From assembly GCA_013376985.1 (NCBI GenBank), contig JACABB010000003.1, forward strand, positions 190,465 through 254,464: DNA of 64,000 nt, written 5' to 3'. This document shows, piece by piece, positions 44,261-53,630 of this stretch. The notes under the pieces are model-generated. The model was not told where the DNA came from. It made no database searches and worked only from the letters and a program-made list of their open reading frames with translations. Position numbers and translations under genes: made by a program. This stretch comes from Bacteroidales bacterium (GTDB lineage: Bacteria; Bacteroidota; Bacteroidia; Bacteroidales; Tenuifilaceae). Numbering within the stretch: the first letter of the stretch is position 1; each line of letters begins with the position of its first letter.

Positions 44261-44409
44261 ATTACTAGAGACTAGTTGCTGGTTTCTGAATATTTGTTTG
44301 ATTTTTTAATTGATACAATTTTCATCTCTCAAAATAAAAATTAGATGCAAAAAAGAACAATTACTGTAAATCATCAAACTAGTAACTTGTAATCAGTAAC
44401 TAGCAACTT
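44261..44409. repeat. Imperfect palindromic repeat, copy 1
   Basis: The segment runs from actagagactagttgctgg to cagtaactagcaactt, whose outer parts are inverted. A related segment (47036-47182) in the same orientation lies on the other side of mutS2. Confidence 0.6.
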
Positions 44410-44441
44410 AGGTAAATTAAATGATAAACAAATTGCAATAT

Positions 44442-46934
44442 CTACAAGTCTAACGTAACATTAGTAATCCCTGTGCCTCCAAATTCAATGTGCTCATCGG
44501 CAAATGATTTAACACCGGGGTGAGTTGCAAGATATTCTCTAATCAGCTGACGTAAAATACCGTTTCCTTTCCCATGCAGAATACGAACCTGACCAATACC
44601 CAACATCAAGGCCTCGTCAACTAACTCCTGAACTGCTCGAATTGCCTCATCGGCACGAAATCCTCTAGTATCGATATTTGATTTAAAGTTTAGCCTTCGC
44701 TTATGCGTATCAACACTGGCTCCTGTTCTGGGTTGAGAAACTTCCCGGTTCGCCTTCCTGTATTCATTTGCCGATATCAACTCTAATTTATCGATATCAA
44801 TACTGGTCATCATGTTCCCAAAGGCAACAACTGCATTCTTTTGTCCAACCTCAACAATCTCACCAACTATATCTTGCTCTTTTATTTTAACCTTATCGCC
44901 CTTCTCCATTGACTTGGGAGCAAGTTCTTCGGAGATCTCATTGTCTATTTGCCCTTTTTCTTTGTTCTTCTCCTCTCTCCGCTTCTGCTTCTCCTTAATC
45001 TGCAATATCTTTTTCTCAATATCCTCATCATTCGAATTGATCTTGCTCTCAAAATCCTCCTTAAAATCCTCCAACTCGATACGTACCTCTTTGGTCTTCT
45101 CCTTTTGTGCGTTTGTTTCCTTAATAACCCTAATTGTATTCTCTATTTGACGGTTTGTATCCAATAGTAAAGCACCGGCCTCCTTCTTTGCCTTAGTAAG
45201 AATCTCCTTGCGCTGCTCTTTAATGGATAGAAGTTCCTGTTCTAGCTTCTTCTCCATCTCCTCAACCTTTCTGTTTGTCAAGCGAATGTTATCACGTTTC
45301 TTCTCCCAGTAACGTTTATCACGTGATATCTCCCGGAGATGCTTCTCGAAACTAACATGATCCTCTCCCACCTTTGATGATGCCGATTGAAGGACATCTT
45401 CGGGCAGTCCAATTTTTCTAGCAATCTCAAAAGCAAAACTACTCCCGGGCTTCCCAACTTCGAGCCTAAAAAGCGGTTGAATCTTACTAACATCAAATAG
45501 CATTGCACCATTTACGATGCCATGTGTACCCGATGCAAAATGCTTAAGGTTTGTATAGTGAGTTGTAATAATTCCGAATGTTCCCTGTTCGCAGAATCGC
45601 TGAAGTATAGATTCGGCAATGGCTCCACCAACCATTGGCTCTGTTCCCGCACCAAACTCATCGATAAGAATTAACGACTTTGAGTCCGCATTACGGAGAA
45701 AATGCTTCATATTCAGCAAATGCGAACTATAGGTACTCAAATCGTTTTCAATTGATTGCTCATCACCAATATCAATAAAAATTTTATCGAATACCCCAAT
45801 CTCAGAATTCTCTAATAGTGATGGCAAAAATCCGCATTGTAGCATATACTGGAGCAATCCAACGGTTTTAAGGCAAACCGATTTTCCACCCGCATTCGGC
45901 CCTGAAATAAGGAGAATTCTCTCGTTGACATTAAGTTCAACATCCAGAGGGACTATCTCCTTTCCTTCGCGTTTAAGGGTTAAGAAAAGCAATGGGTGTT
46001 TAGCCTGACGAATAAATATATGTGGTTTGGAGGTAAGTATTGGTTTTGCCCCTCCAACATCTATAGCAAAGAGTGCTTTTGCTCTAATAAAATCAATAGT
46101 TCCAAGGAAATCATAAGCTAAAATTAGTTCAGGTAGATATGGTCGAATTGTATCTGTAAATTCCACCAGAATACGAATCACCTCTCGACGTTCAGCATAT
46201 TCCAATTCTCGAATCTCGTTGTTCAATTCAACTACCTCAACAGGCTCAATATAAACTGTTTTCCCAGATGCCGATTCATCGTGAACAAACCCTTTTATTT
46301 TACGCTTATTTGCAGCCGCAACTGGGATTACAATCCTACCATCGCGAACAGCGGGCGTTGCATCAGATTCCACAAACCCTTCGGATTGTCCTTGCTTAAG
46401 TATGCTCTGAATACGCTTTGAAACCGATGCTTGTTTGGCAGATACTTCAGAACGAATTCGAGCCAACTCAGGCGATGCATTATCCTTTATCTTCCCGAAT
46501 TTATTAAGAATTGAATCTATTCTATCGGTTACATAAGGGTAGTAAGACAATCCTTTTGTAAGATTTGTAAGATTTGGGTAACGTGGCACATCGCCTCGGC
46601 GAAAAAATGAAAGCAACGACTTTATGGAATCGAGTGATTTGCGCAGATCAAACAGTTCACGCTCATCAAGCCAAGTTCCAACAACTTGTATACGTTCGAG
46701 GAATGGTGTAGAATCGATGTAGTTATCTACAGGAAAAGAATCATCCATCAAGCAGATGGTTTTCATTTCATCGGTTTCGGCAATTAAACGAAGAATCGTT
46801 TCAAAATCTGTGTAAAACGAAATTTCACCAACCTTTTTAACTCCCAAACTAAAAAGACAACGAGAGGAAACTAGCGCACGAATACGGTCAAAACCGACTT
46901 TCTCTTCAAAATTTTTTGGATAGATGTATTCCAT
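44442..46934 (-). CDS. mutS2: Endonuclease MutS2
   Basis: The protein has 830 residues, a normal length. The ATPase has GPNAGGKS (near 345), DEFGAGTEP and TTHYTNLKHFA. A long coiled coil occupies about 520-640. The C-terminal Smr domain (about 755-830) has the D-x-RGFR start and the HGKGNGIL motif. MutS2 acts on branched DNA and, in some bacteria, on collided ribosomes. It is a single transcription unit flanked by related palindromic repeats. Confidence 0.92.
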   Translation of the reverse strand: MEYIYPKNFEEKVGFDRIRALVSSRCLFSLGVKKVGEISFYTDFETILRLIAETDEMKTICLMDDSFPVDNYIDSTPFLERIQVVGTWLDERELFDLRKSLDSIKSLLSFFRRGDVPRYPNLTNLTKGLSYYPYVTDRIDSILNKFGKIKDNASPELARIRSEVSAKQASVSKRIQSILKQGQSEGFVESDATPAVRDGRIVIPVAAANKRKIKGFVHDESASGKTVYIEPVEVVELNNEIRELEYAERREVIRILVEFTDTIRPYLPELILAYDFLGTIDFIRAKALFAIDVGGAKPILTSKPHIFIRQAKHPLLFLTLKREGKEIVPLDVELNVNERILLISGPNAGGKSVCLKTVGLLQYMLQCGFLPSLLENSEIGVFDKIFIDIGDEQSIENDLSTYSSHLLNMKHFLRNADSKSLILIDEFGAGTEPMVGGAIAESILQRFCEQGTFGIITTHYTNLKHFASGTHGIVNGAMLFDVSKIQPLFRLEVGKPGSSFAFEIARKIGLPEDVLQSASSKVGEDHVSFEKHLREISRDKRYWEKKRDNIRLTNRKVEEMEKKLEQELLSIKEQRKEILTKAKKEAGALLLDTNRQIENTIRVIKETNAQKEKTKEVRIELEDFKEDFESKINSNDEDIEKKILQIKEKQKRREEKNKEKGQIDNEISEELAPKSMEKGDKVKIKEQDIVGEIVEVGQKNAVVAFGNMMTSIDIDKLELISANEYRKANREVSQPRTGASVDTHKRRLNFKSNIDTRGFRADEAIRAVQELVDEALMLGIGQVRILHGKGNGILRQLIREYLATHPGVKSFADEHIEFGGTGITNVTLDL

Positions 46935-47253
46935 ATTGCTTTAAATTCAGCACAAAGGTAAAAAAATATGTGTTCGTTATTTTTATTATATTTCGCTGTA
47001 ATCTATTAAACTTGTACGATTTCTTTATGAGGATATTACCAGTTACTAGATACTAGTTGCTGACTTCTGTTTATTCGTCAGATGTTTTGATCGATACAAA
47101 TTTTGCCTCTTTAAATAATTAAAATACAAGAAAGAAATAAGGCATATAGCAAAACCTAGCAACCAGAAACTCGCAACCTAGTCCTAATAGAGAAAATTCA
47201 GATTTTGGTCTAAACGGAACTACACCTTGACTAAACGTAAAAATAAATATACT
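46935..47253. repeat. Intergenic region with palindromic repeat, copy 2
   Basis: The stretch 47036-47182 is related to the repeat at 44261-44409: actagttgctgacttctgttt at the left, agcaaccagaaactcgcaacct at the right. The rest is AT-rich and would contain the divergent promoters of mutS2 and the DUF3795 gene; no consensus box is clear. Confidence 0.55.
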
Positions 47254-47706
47254 ATGAATTCACAATCTCCAACCTACAACTTTGGCCTATGCGGCATCAA
47301 CTGTCAGAAGTGTTTTGCTTTTAAAGATGGAAGCATCAGACAAAATAGCGAAAAACTCAGAATCGATCTAGGAAATTTTGATGTATACGCCAAGCGTTTT
47401 GTGGAGCTACTTGATGCTCCAATTTTCAACAAATATCAAGATTTTAAGGAGATGCTTGATTATTTTGCCTCTTCCAACTGCTTGGGATGCCGGAAACAGG
47501 AGTGTCATCTATTTAAATCATGTAATGTACGGGTTTGTTACAAAACCAAATCGGTTGATTTCTGCTTCCAATGCAATGAGTTTCCGTGTAATCATACTGG
47601 TTTTGATGAACATCTTGAGCAAAGATGGATGAAAATAAACGAGAGGATGAAAGAGATTGGTGTTGAAAATTACTATAACGAAATAAAAGATAAGCCGAGG
47701 TATTAG
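47254..47706 (+). CDS. DUF3795 cysteine-rich protein
   Basis: The ATG at 47254 gives 150 residues (MNSQSPTYNFGLCGINCQKC...); a TTG at 47227 would add nine. The family signature is clear: CGINCQKCFAF, then CLGCRKQECHLFKSC and CFQCNEFPCN. The ten or more Cys suggest binding of zinc or an Fe-S cluster. The family has no agreed function. The end is convergent with rubrerythrin across a palindromic terminator. Confidence 0.8.
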   Translation: MNSQSPTYNFGLCGINCQKCFAFKDGSIRQNSEKLRIDLGNFDVYAKRFVELLDAPIFNKYQDFKEMLDYFASSNCLGCRKQECHLFKSCNVRVCYKTKSVDFCFQCNEFPCNHTGFDEHLEQRWMKINERMKEIGVENYYNEIKDKPRY

Positions 47707-47713
47707 TATAAAG

Positions 47714-47800
47714 TGCCTAGAGTACTTGGAGTGCCTAGAGTACTTAAAGTTATGTGTTGAAAAAACCTTAGGCACTCTAAACTTTAGGCACTTTAAGTAC
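47714..47800. terminator. Bidirectional palindromic terminator
   Basis: Repeated aagtgcctagagtact units on the left pair with aggcactttaagtactttt on the right, with a second aggcact copy between. The region separates the convergent DUF3795 and rubrerythrin genes, where a shared terminator is expected. Confidence 0.55.
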
Positions 47801-47808
47801 TTTTCTTA

Positions 47809-48387
47809 CTAATAATTAGTTCCCTTTTCTTCGAAATAAGCCTCGGGATGATTACAAACAGGGCAATTTTTTAAGGCCTTCTTTCCCTTATGAACATGTC
47901 CGCATTTACGGCAAACCCATTCGATCTCCTCTTCACGCTCAAACACCTTACCAGATTCAACTCTTTCCAGTAACTTTTTATACCTCTCTTCATGCTCTTT
48001 CTCAATCTTAGCAATAAGCTTAAATGCGGTGGCAACTTTCTTAAAACCTTCCTGTTCGGCTATCTCTGCAAAATGTGGATACAAATCAGTCCACTCCTCA
48101 TGCTCACCCATTGCTGAGGCTTTTAGGTTCTCTGCGGTTGTTCCAATTGAACCGGCGGGGTATGTTGCAGTAATTTCAACAGAGCCTCCTTCCAAGAATC
48201 GAAAAAATATCTTAGCATGTGCCTCTTCTTGTAATGCAGTGTTCATAAATATTTCAGCAATTTGCTCGAAACCTTCTTCCTTCGCTTTCTTTGAAAAGAA
48301 AGTGTAACGATTCTTAGCTTGCGATTCCCCTGCAAAAGCTTTAAGTAGATTTTTCTCGGTTTGAGTACCTTTTATACTTTTATCCAT
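47809..48387 (-). CDS. rbr: Rubrerythrin
   Basis: The protein has 192 residues. The N-terminal ferritin-like domain carries [10 protein letters not shown] and [12 protein letters not shown] with the di-iron ligands, and EKEHEERY. The C-terminal rubredoxin-like domain has CRKCG and CPVC. Rubrerythrin reduces hydrogen peroxide in the cytoplasm of anaerobes and microaerophiles, which suggests an anaerobic lifestyle. Single gene. Confidence 0.93.
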   Translation of the reverse strand: MDKSIKGTQTEKNLLKAFAGESQAKNRYTFFSKKAKEEGFEQIAEIFMNTALQEEAHAKIFFRFLEGGSVEITATYPAGSIGTTAENLKASAMGEHEEWTDLYPHFAEIAEQEGFKKVATAFKLIAKIEKEHEERYKKLLERVESGKVFEREEEIEWVCRKCGHVHKGKKALKNCPVCNHPEAYFEEKGTNY

Positions 48388-48556
48388 GGCCGTATTGTTT
48401 AATTTAGATTTGAATCAAAATTAGTAAAAAGAAGTTTTGCTTCCTTTACTTAGTAAGTATTTATTATTGAACCAACTTATTCCCTTTTCGGATTCTGATA
48501 TAGGGTATAAAGTTTAATGCGTATCTTTAATAAATAATACTCTTTAAACTCCTACC

Positions 48557-49579
48557 ATGAAAACCCCAAAATCATTTTTATTCATTTCGCTAGCAATCAT
48601 GCTGATTGCTTATAATGAATTATCGGCTCAAAATAGTTTTCCAATTCTCAAAGGTGATTTTCTTGGTCAAAAACTTAATGGATCAAAGCCAGAAATATTT
48701 GCACCGGGGATAATATCAACAGGTTTGTACGAAAGAGATTTTGCAATATCTCCCGATGGAAACGAAATTTATTACTCTCTTTTTCAGGGTGATTGGAATA
48801 CAATTATGACAACTAAAAGGATTAATGGCGTTTGGCAAGAACCAGTAGTTGCCTCGTTTGCAAGGGATACATCCTTTTTCTTTGCTGAACCTGCTTTGTC
48901 CGCCGATGGCAAGAAGATTTTTTTCCTCTCAACAAAACCCAGAGCCAATGAGGTTGCTAAAGCGGGTTGGGCGAATCAGAATATATGGATGGCAGAAAAA
49001 CAAGCAGATGCTAGCTGGGGCGAAGCCAAACCGTTACCTGAATGTATAAATGCTTTCGATGAGTTCTACCCATCGCTTACAAAGGACGGAACACTTTACT
49101 TTTGTCGTACAGATTCAAAAACAAAAGTATCGCAGATACTTCGCTCAAAACTTGTGAATGGTGAATACCAAAATCCAACGGTTCTTCCCGCTCCAATTAA
49201 CGAAAAGGGAACAATTTACAATGCTTGCATTGCTCCCGATGACAGCTATCTGATAGGTTGTGTGGCTGGAAGGGATTCGAGTAATTTGAAAAGATCAACC
49301 TATATGCTGTTTTTCCACAACGCAAATGATACTTGGAGTAGCGGGATAGATCTTATTAAAGAGCTAAACCTACCCTGCCCCGATGCCATAAGCATTTCGG
49401 TTACACCGGATGGAAAGTATCTGTTTTTTGCCTCATCAATAAAAATCATAAAATTTAAAGATATACTACAAGATTGGAAACTTAGTTCAATATCAAAAAG
49501 AAGACTGGTCCCAGGCAATGGAAATTCAGATATTTACTGGATGTCCATAGATGAAGGATTTAGGAAATTTCGAAAATAG
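48557..49579 (+). CDS. Exported PD40/TolB-like beta-propeller protein
   Basis: The 340-residue protein has a signal peptide (about 1-24, LFISLAIMLIAYNELSAQ). Propeller units follow: ISPDGNEIYYS, LSADGKKIFF, LTKDGTLYF, APDDSYLI and VTPDGKYLFFAS, the WD40-like/PD40 pattern. Such periplasmic proteins bind sugars, peptides or act near TonB and OmpA-type systems; no partner is seen here. Confidence 0.75.
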   Translation: MKTPKSFLFISLAIMLIAYNELSAQNSFPILKGDFLGQKLNGSKPEIFAPGIISTGLYERDFAISPDGNEIYYSLFQGDWNTIMTTKRINGVWQEPVVASFARDTSFFFAEPALSADGKKIFFLSTKPRANEVAKAGWANQNIWMAEKQADASWGEAKPLPECINAFDEFYPSLTKDGTLYFCRTDSKTKVSQILRSKLVNGEYQNPTVLPAPINEKGTIYNACIAPDDSYLIGCVAGRDSSNLKRSTYMLFFHNANDTWSSGIDLIKELNLPCPDAISISVTPDGKYLFFASSIKIIKFKDILQDWKLSSISKRRLVPGNGNSDIYWMSIDEGFRKFRK

Positions 49580-49616
49580 ATTATCGGCATTTCCGCTATA
49601 ATAAACACAATCCATT

Positions 49617-49715
49617 GTCATTGGCTCCGCCGAACTCGTAAACTCGGTTCCGGGCGAAGTCCCGGAATCCATAATAAATTGAAAAAACTGGATTCCTGCT
49701 TTCGCAGGAATGAAC
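49617..49715. repeat. Palindromic dispersed repeat (ccggaatcc / tcctgc-gcagga)
   Basis: The segment contains ttccgggcgaagtcccggaatcc and ggattcctgctttcgcaggaatga. The reverse complement of the interior of the MITE-like element at 49761-49923 has the same two palindromes in the same order, so this is an inverted second copy. The whole gap 49580-49976 holds no gene. Confidence 0.65.
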
Positions 49716-49760
49716 GAGAAAGTTTATTGTTCATAGGAATATACAATAACAACCATAATA

Positions 49761-49923
49761 AATTATATGAGTGTCCGTTTAAATAACAAAATCAAACCTC
49801 TATCCTGTCATTCCTGCGAATGCAGGAATCCCATTGTTTACACCCAGATTCCGGGACTTCGCCCAGAATGACAACTAAGTATGTTTATTGAAATAGTAAT
49901 CTAAACGGATACTCATATAAATT
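49761..49923. mobile_element. MITE-like element with 22-bp inverted ends
   Basis: The ends aattatatgagtgtccgttta (49761-) and ctaaacggatactcatataaatt (49901-49923) are inverted with a single mismatch and a one-base length difference. The 163-bp element has no gene and contains a palindrome (cattcctgcgaatgcaggaat). This is typical of non-autonomous DNA transposons or palindromic repeat units mobilised by one. Confidence 0.6.
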
Positions 49924-49976
49924 ATTCTCATTTAGAGTTTTGTATATCTTTACCTCATATCCTTAATAGTATTGTG

Positions 49977-50408
49977 ATGAAAACACTCTTACCCCTACTC
50001 CTATTGTTTTTTGTTGTTATTAGCTGCTCAAGAAATAATTTTGATAAAGATAAAGGCGAAATCAAAGCCGTAATGGATAAGCAGGCCCAATGCTGGAGCA
50101 ACGGCGATATTGAAGGGTTTATGGATGGTTATTGGAAATCCGATAGTTTAAGGTTTCTAGGCCGAAGAGGCCTGACTAAAGGCTGGCAAACCACATTAAA
50201 TAATTATAAAAAATCGTACCCCGATAAACAAGCTATGGGAAGGCTTAAATTCACCCACATATCATTTGAACCATTAAATGATACGCAGATGTTTGTTGTT
50301 GGCAAATGGGCTCTTGAAAGGGATAAAGACACCCTAAAAGGATACTATTCTTTACTATGGAAAAAAATTGATGGCCGATGGAGGGTAATCTTCGACCACA
50401 CAAACTAG
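49977..50408 (+). CDS. Lipoprotein with SnoaL/NTF2-like domain
   Basis: The ATG at 49977 (143 residues) is chosen over the GTG at 49974. A lipoprotein signal ends in FFVVISCS with the lipid-bearing Cys near residue 18. The domain has IKAVMDKQAQCWSNGDIEGFM and ends GRWRVIFDHTN, the outline of SnoaL-like/DUF4440 NTF2 folds. No catalytic residues can be named. Probably anchored in the outer or inner membrane. Confidence 0.75.
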   Translation: MKTLLPLLLLFFVVISCSRNNFDKDKGEIKAVMDKQAQCWSNGDIEGFMDGYWKSDSLRFLGRRGLTKGWQTTLNNYKKSYPDKQAMGRLKFTHISFEPLNDTQMFVVGKWALERDKDTLKGYYSLLWKKIDGRWRVIFDHTN

Positions 50409-50444
50409 CACGAAATACTAAGGCTTTAATTGAGAAACTTACTG

Positions 50445-50846
50445 TTAAGGTTTAATCACTATTGAATCTTTTCTAAACTTCCCTTCTCTTAAGAAATAGA
50501 AATAGTACTTACCTGGATCCTCAATTGTAATACTAATTGTAGTATCCTTATAGTTCTGAGTGTCGTAGCACATCTCTCCGTGATTCTCATAAACGGCACG
50601 AGCATAAACTCTATATGTAACGTTATCGTACTTATCCACCTCAAATCGCATATTTTTTAAGCAAGAATTATCGAGTAATGAAGTTAATGAAGTATTAAAT
50701 GGAACCGACACCTTTGCTGTATCGGGCAAACTCCAACTTGTTAGATTTAATACTACATCATATTTTTCATAGGAACCTCCGTCCATACATCTTGACAAAG
50801 TAATTATCAATATCAAGGTTCCAATATAAAACAGTAGTTTTTTCAT
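50445..50846 (-). CDS. Hypothetical lipoprotein
   Basis: The 133-residue protein has a hydrophobic N-terminus and a possible lipobox (ITLSRC, Cys near 20, with Arg at -1 that is not ideal). The mature part is beta-rich (TISITIEDPGKYYFYFL), resembling small immunoglobulin-like lipoproteins. It is convergent with the SnoaL-like gene. No family recognised. Confidence 0.6.
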   Translation of the reverse strand: MKKLLFYIGTLILIITLSRCMDGGSYEKYDVVLNLTSWSLPDTAKVSVPFNTSLTSLLDNSCLKNMRFEVDKYDNVTYRVYARAVYENHGEMCYDTQNYKDTTISITIEDPGKYYFYFLREGKFRKDSIVIKP

Positions 50847-51457
50847 GATGGAAATATTTTAATTCGATTATTTAAGTAGTCTTTACTTGTACTTTTCAGC
50901 GTTGTAAAAATAAGCCTTTTTTCTGCTCTTTGAGCAGCTTTTATTGTAACTTTTGGAATTTAGCTACTACAGGAGATTCAACAACACTGTAAATCATATT
51001 AATCCTTTCAAATATTTTGCTAAAAACATTACCAACAAAGGATTTTGGGGGTTCAAAAATTAATGAGTAATTTACCATTTACACCTTTTAGCAGAGTAAA
51101 TGAGGGAATGCACAACTCAACCGGTTTCATCCAGAACAAGAAATCGACACTATCATCAATAAAGCAACAATAATTATCATTTTATATATCATTTATACAA
51201 AAAAAACATTTACAACATAAAATTTCCATAGGTACACATATAGTTATGAAAAATATTGGCAATTACATTTCTGGAATTAGACCTATCTCTATGGCTAAGG
51301 GACACAAAAACCCAGCTTGCGATATGCTGTTTGAGGTGTGAAACTGGAGACACCAGCTAAAAATTTAACAGAAAGCATAAAAAAAATATTCAATATAAAA
51401 AACCGAAACATAGCGGTAGTTCTATGTAATATCTATTAAACATTTAAATTTAATCAA
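50847..51457. other. Gene-free upstream region of the secreted fibre gene
   Basis: There is no credible gene in about 610 bp. The part at 51290-51360 contains competing hairpins: ggtgt/acacc (51335-51354) overlapping ctgg/ccag (51344-51356), which could be a structured leader. No riboswitch consensus was recognised. Confidence 0.4.
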
Positions 51458-52915
51458 ATGAAAAAAATTCTACTTTTAGTTGCCGTGATGGTAACGCTTG
51501 GTTTTTCTGCCTTTGCACAAATCAATATGAATGCTACTGGCAACGTTGGAATAGGGGGTATAGCAACAAGTACAAAACTTACAATACGAGATGCAAACTC
51601 CCTTATCCGTTTCACAAATGGTAATGGTTACAATTGGGTTATGGGTAATTACCCTACATCAACATCTGGTGGAGCCAATGCATTTAGACTTTATGATGAA
51701 TCGAGTAATAAAAACGTAATTGACTTTCGCATGAATGGTACCGGTACCTATTTATATACCCCATTGTTTATTACCGGCAATTTGTCTGTTTCCAACGATT
51801 TGACTGTTTCCCATAATTTGAATGTCGCCAACAATTTAACAGTGCTAAATCTGAATGTATCCAACAGTTTGACGGTTCCAAATAATTTAACAGTGCCCAA
51901 TCTGAATGTTTCCAACAACTTGACAGCCCCTGACCTATCTGTTTCCAACAGTATAACTTGTGACAATTTGAACGCTATAAGTAATTTAAATGTTGCTACT
52001 TATGGCTGGATATATAGGAATTGGGCTGCTGCGGGTTTTGATTTAAACAGCAATAGACCAAATACCAATTTAGGCTTTTTGTTTGAAAACACCTATTCCC
52101 GCTCTAGTGGCTATTATTGCGATCGTGATTATGCGGCAATCTGGAGTCCCGGAAATTATAACCGCCTTTTGAGAATATGGGATACGGATTCTATACTTGA
52201 AAAGTTTTATCTCAACAGGAATGGGGTTCCCTTCTATATGAGTGATAAGGAAAGAAAAGAGAACATAGAGCCAATTAAAGGGTCTTTAGATAAAATTAAA
52301 AATTTAGAAGGGGTTACCTTTGATTATATAAAAACTAAGAAGGAATGGATGACCGACGATTCAATTTTTAACGGCTTGATACCATATGCAGGTAAAATTG
52401 AGGATTATAGGAGGAATATCGAGAAAAAAGATTGTGGATTCATTGCTCAAGATTTAGAAAAAGTTATTCCCGAAGTTGTTGAAACGGACGAAAAGGGGAG
52501 TAAATTTGTTAATTACGATGGCATTATCCCATTCCTAGTTGAGGCGATGAAGGAGCAGCAGGCAATAATAGAAAGCCTACAGATCCAGATTCAGGAATTA
52601 AAAGGTGGAACCCGTGGAAGTACACTTAATGATCCTAAAGTTTCTGAAGCACAAAAGAACATCCTATACCAGAACATACCAAACCCATTCTCGCAAAGCA
52701 CCGTAATTGAGTATACAATAGCTGGGAATGCTAAAAATGCAATGATATGTATTTACAACATGAACGGCAACCAGCTAAAATGTAACCCTATAAACCCTGC
52801 TGGGCATGGTAGCATTGTAATAAACGGGAGCGAGCTAAGCGCAGGTATGTACTTATACTCGCTGATAGTTGACGGCCAGCTGATAGATACAAAAAGAATG
52901 GTTTTAACCAACTAA
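51458..52915 (+). CDS. Secreted fibre-like protein with S74 chaperone domain and type IX sorting signal
   Basis: The protein has 485 residues with a signal peptide (1-21). Residues about 108-180 hold short repeats of the type (S/N)NLTVxNLNVSN. A tail-fibre S74 intramolecular chaperone region follows near 265-370 (SDKERKENIEPI, FIAQDLEKVIPEVV). A coiled coil then leads to a C-terminal type IX sorting domain (about 405-485, LYQNIPNPFSQSTVIEY, then GMYLYSLIVDG ending KRMVLTN). It should be exported to the surface. The following two genes are close, so they may act together. Confidence 0.8.
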   Translation: MKKILLLVAVMVTLGFSAFAQINMNATGNVGIGGIATSTKLTIRDANSLIRFTNGNGYNWVMGNYPTSTSGGANAFRLYDESSNKNVIDFRMNGTGTYLYTPLFITGNLSVSNDLTVSHNLNVANNLTVLNLNVSNSLTVPNNLTVPNLNVSNNLTAPDLSVSNSITCDNLNAISNLNVATYGWIYRNWAAAGFDLNSNRPNTNLGFLFENTYSRSSGYYCDRDYAAIWSPGNYNRLLRIWDTDSILEKFYLNRNGVPFYMSDKERKENIEPIKGSLDKIKNLEGVTFDYIKTKKEWMTDDSIFNGLIPYAGKIEDYRRNIEKKDCGFIAQDLEKVIPEVVETDEKGSKFVNYDGIIPFLVEAMKEQQAIIESLQIQIQELKGGTRGSTLNDPKVSEAQKNILYQNIPNPFSQSTVIEYTIAGNAKNAMICIYNMNGNQLKCNPINPAGHGSIVINGSELSAGMYLYSLIVDGQLIDTKRMVLTN

Positions 52916-52927
52916 ACATAGTGTAAT

Positions 52928-53629
52928 ATGAAAAAATTAGCACTGTACTTTTATTTCTTGCTGCTTCTATGCGCCATTAACACCAATGCGCAAATTAGAA
53001 CAGCCGAAATAAGAAAAACCTTTAGAGTAGATGTCTCAAACATTGAATGTATATCCAAGGTAAACAGCCAATACTACTTAAACTCCTGCGATAAAACATA
53101 TCGGATTAGCGAAAGTGGAGAAATTATTGAACAAATAAACCACGATAATATTTATGGCTGTTACTTCGATCAGGAAAATAAACGCTCAATTTCCTTCAAG
53201 GGTTTGATATATGAATCATCATTATTAATTTCCGACATCTCAAGCAAACTCACATCCGATAATATGATAGCAAAGTTTTTATCAAAAACAGACGATAAAT
53301 ACTATTCGTGTCTTGTTGACCCAGATAGGCTATCATACGCAAATGGGATATTTCAAATAAGCGGAAATGATTATTCGCTATTTACATACGTAGTAGGTAT
53401 TCCGGCAGGTCTTTATACCGACAGTAAATATTTGTGGTATTTATATCATCAATCCGTTCCAGAATCAAACGGAATACTAAGGAAATATGATATTAATACT
53501 GGTGAATTAATATCCGAAATAGAAATACCTGTAAAAAACCCCGTAGGGTTAGCCATTGATTCGGATTTATGCTATGTATATTCAAATGTAACAAAGGAAT
53601 TCGTAATAATAAATATTGGAGGAAACTAG
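52928..53629 (+). CDS. Exported hypothetical protein
   Basis: The 233-residue protein has a signal peptide (about 1-20, ending CAINTNAQ) and a beta-rich mature part with several short strand repeats, possibly a small propeller (YLNSCDKTYRISESGEII, GILRKYDINTGELISEI). It starts 12 bp after the fibre gene and ends at the start of the peptidase gene, suggesting one operon. Not assigned to a family. Confidence 0.65.
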   Translation: MKKLALYFYFLLLLCAINTNAQIRTAEIRKTFRVDVSNIECISKVNSQYYLNSCDKTYRISESGEIIEQINHDNIYGCYFDQENKRSISFKGLIYESSLLISDISSKLTSDNMIAKFLSKTDDKYYSCLVDPDRLSYANGIFQISGNDYSLFTYVVGIPAGLYTDSKYLWYLYHQSVPESNGILRKYDINTGELISEIEIPVKNPVGLAIDSDLCYVYSNVTKEFVIINIGGN

Positions 53630-53630
53630 C

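Noticed and set aside
51290..51370. Riboswitch upstream of the secreted fibre gene
   Set aside because: The hairpins do not match the c-di-GMP, cobalamin, TPP or glycine consensus that I could recall; only a generic structured leader remains possible.
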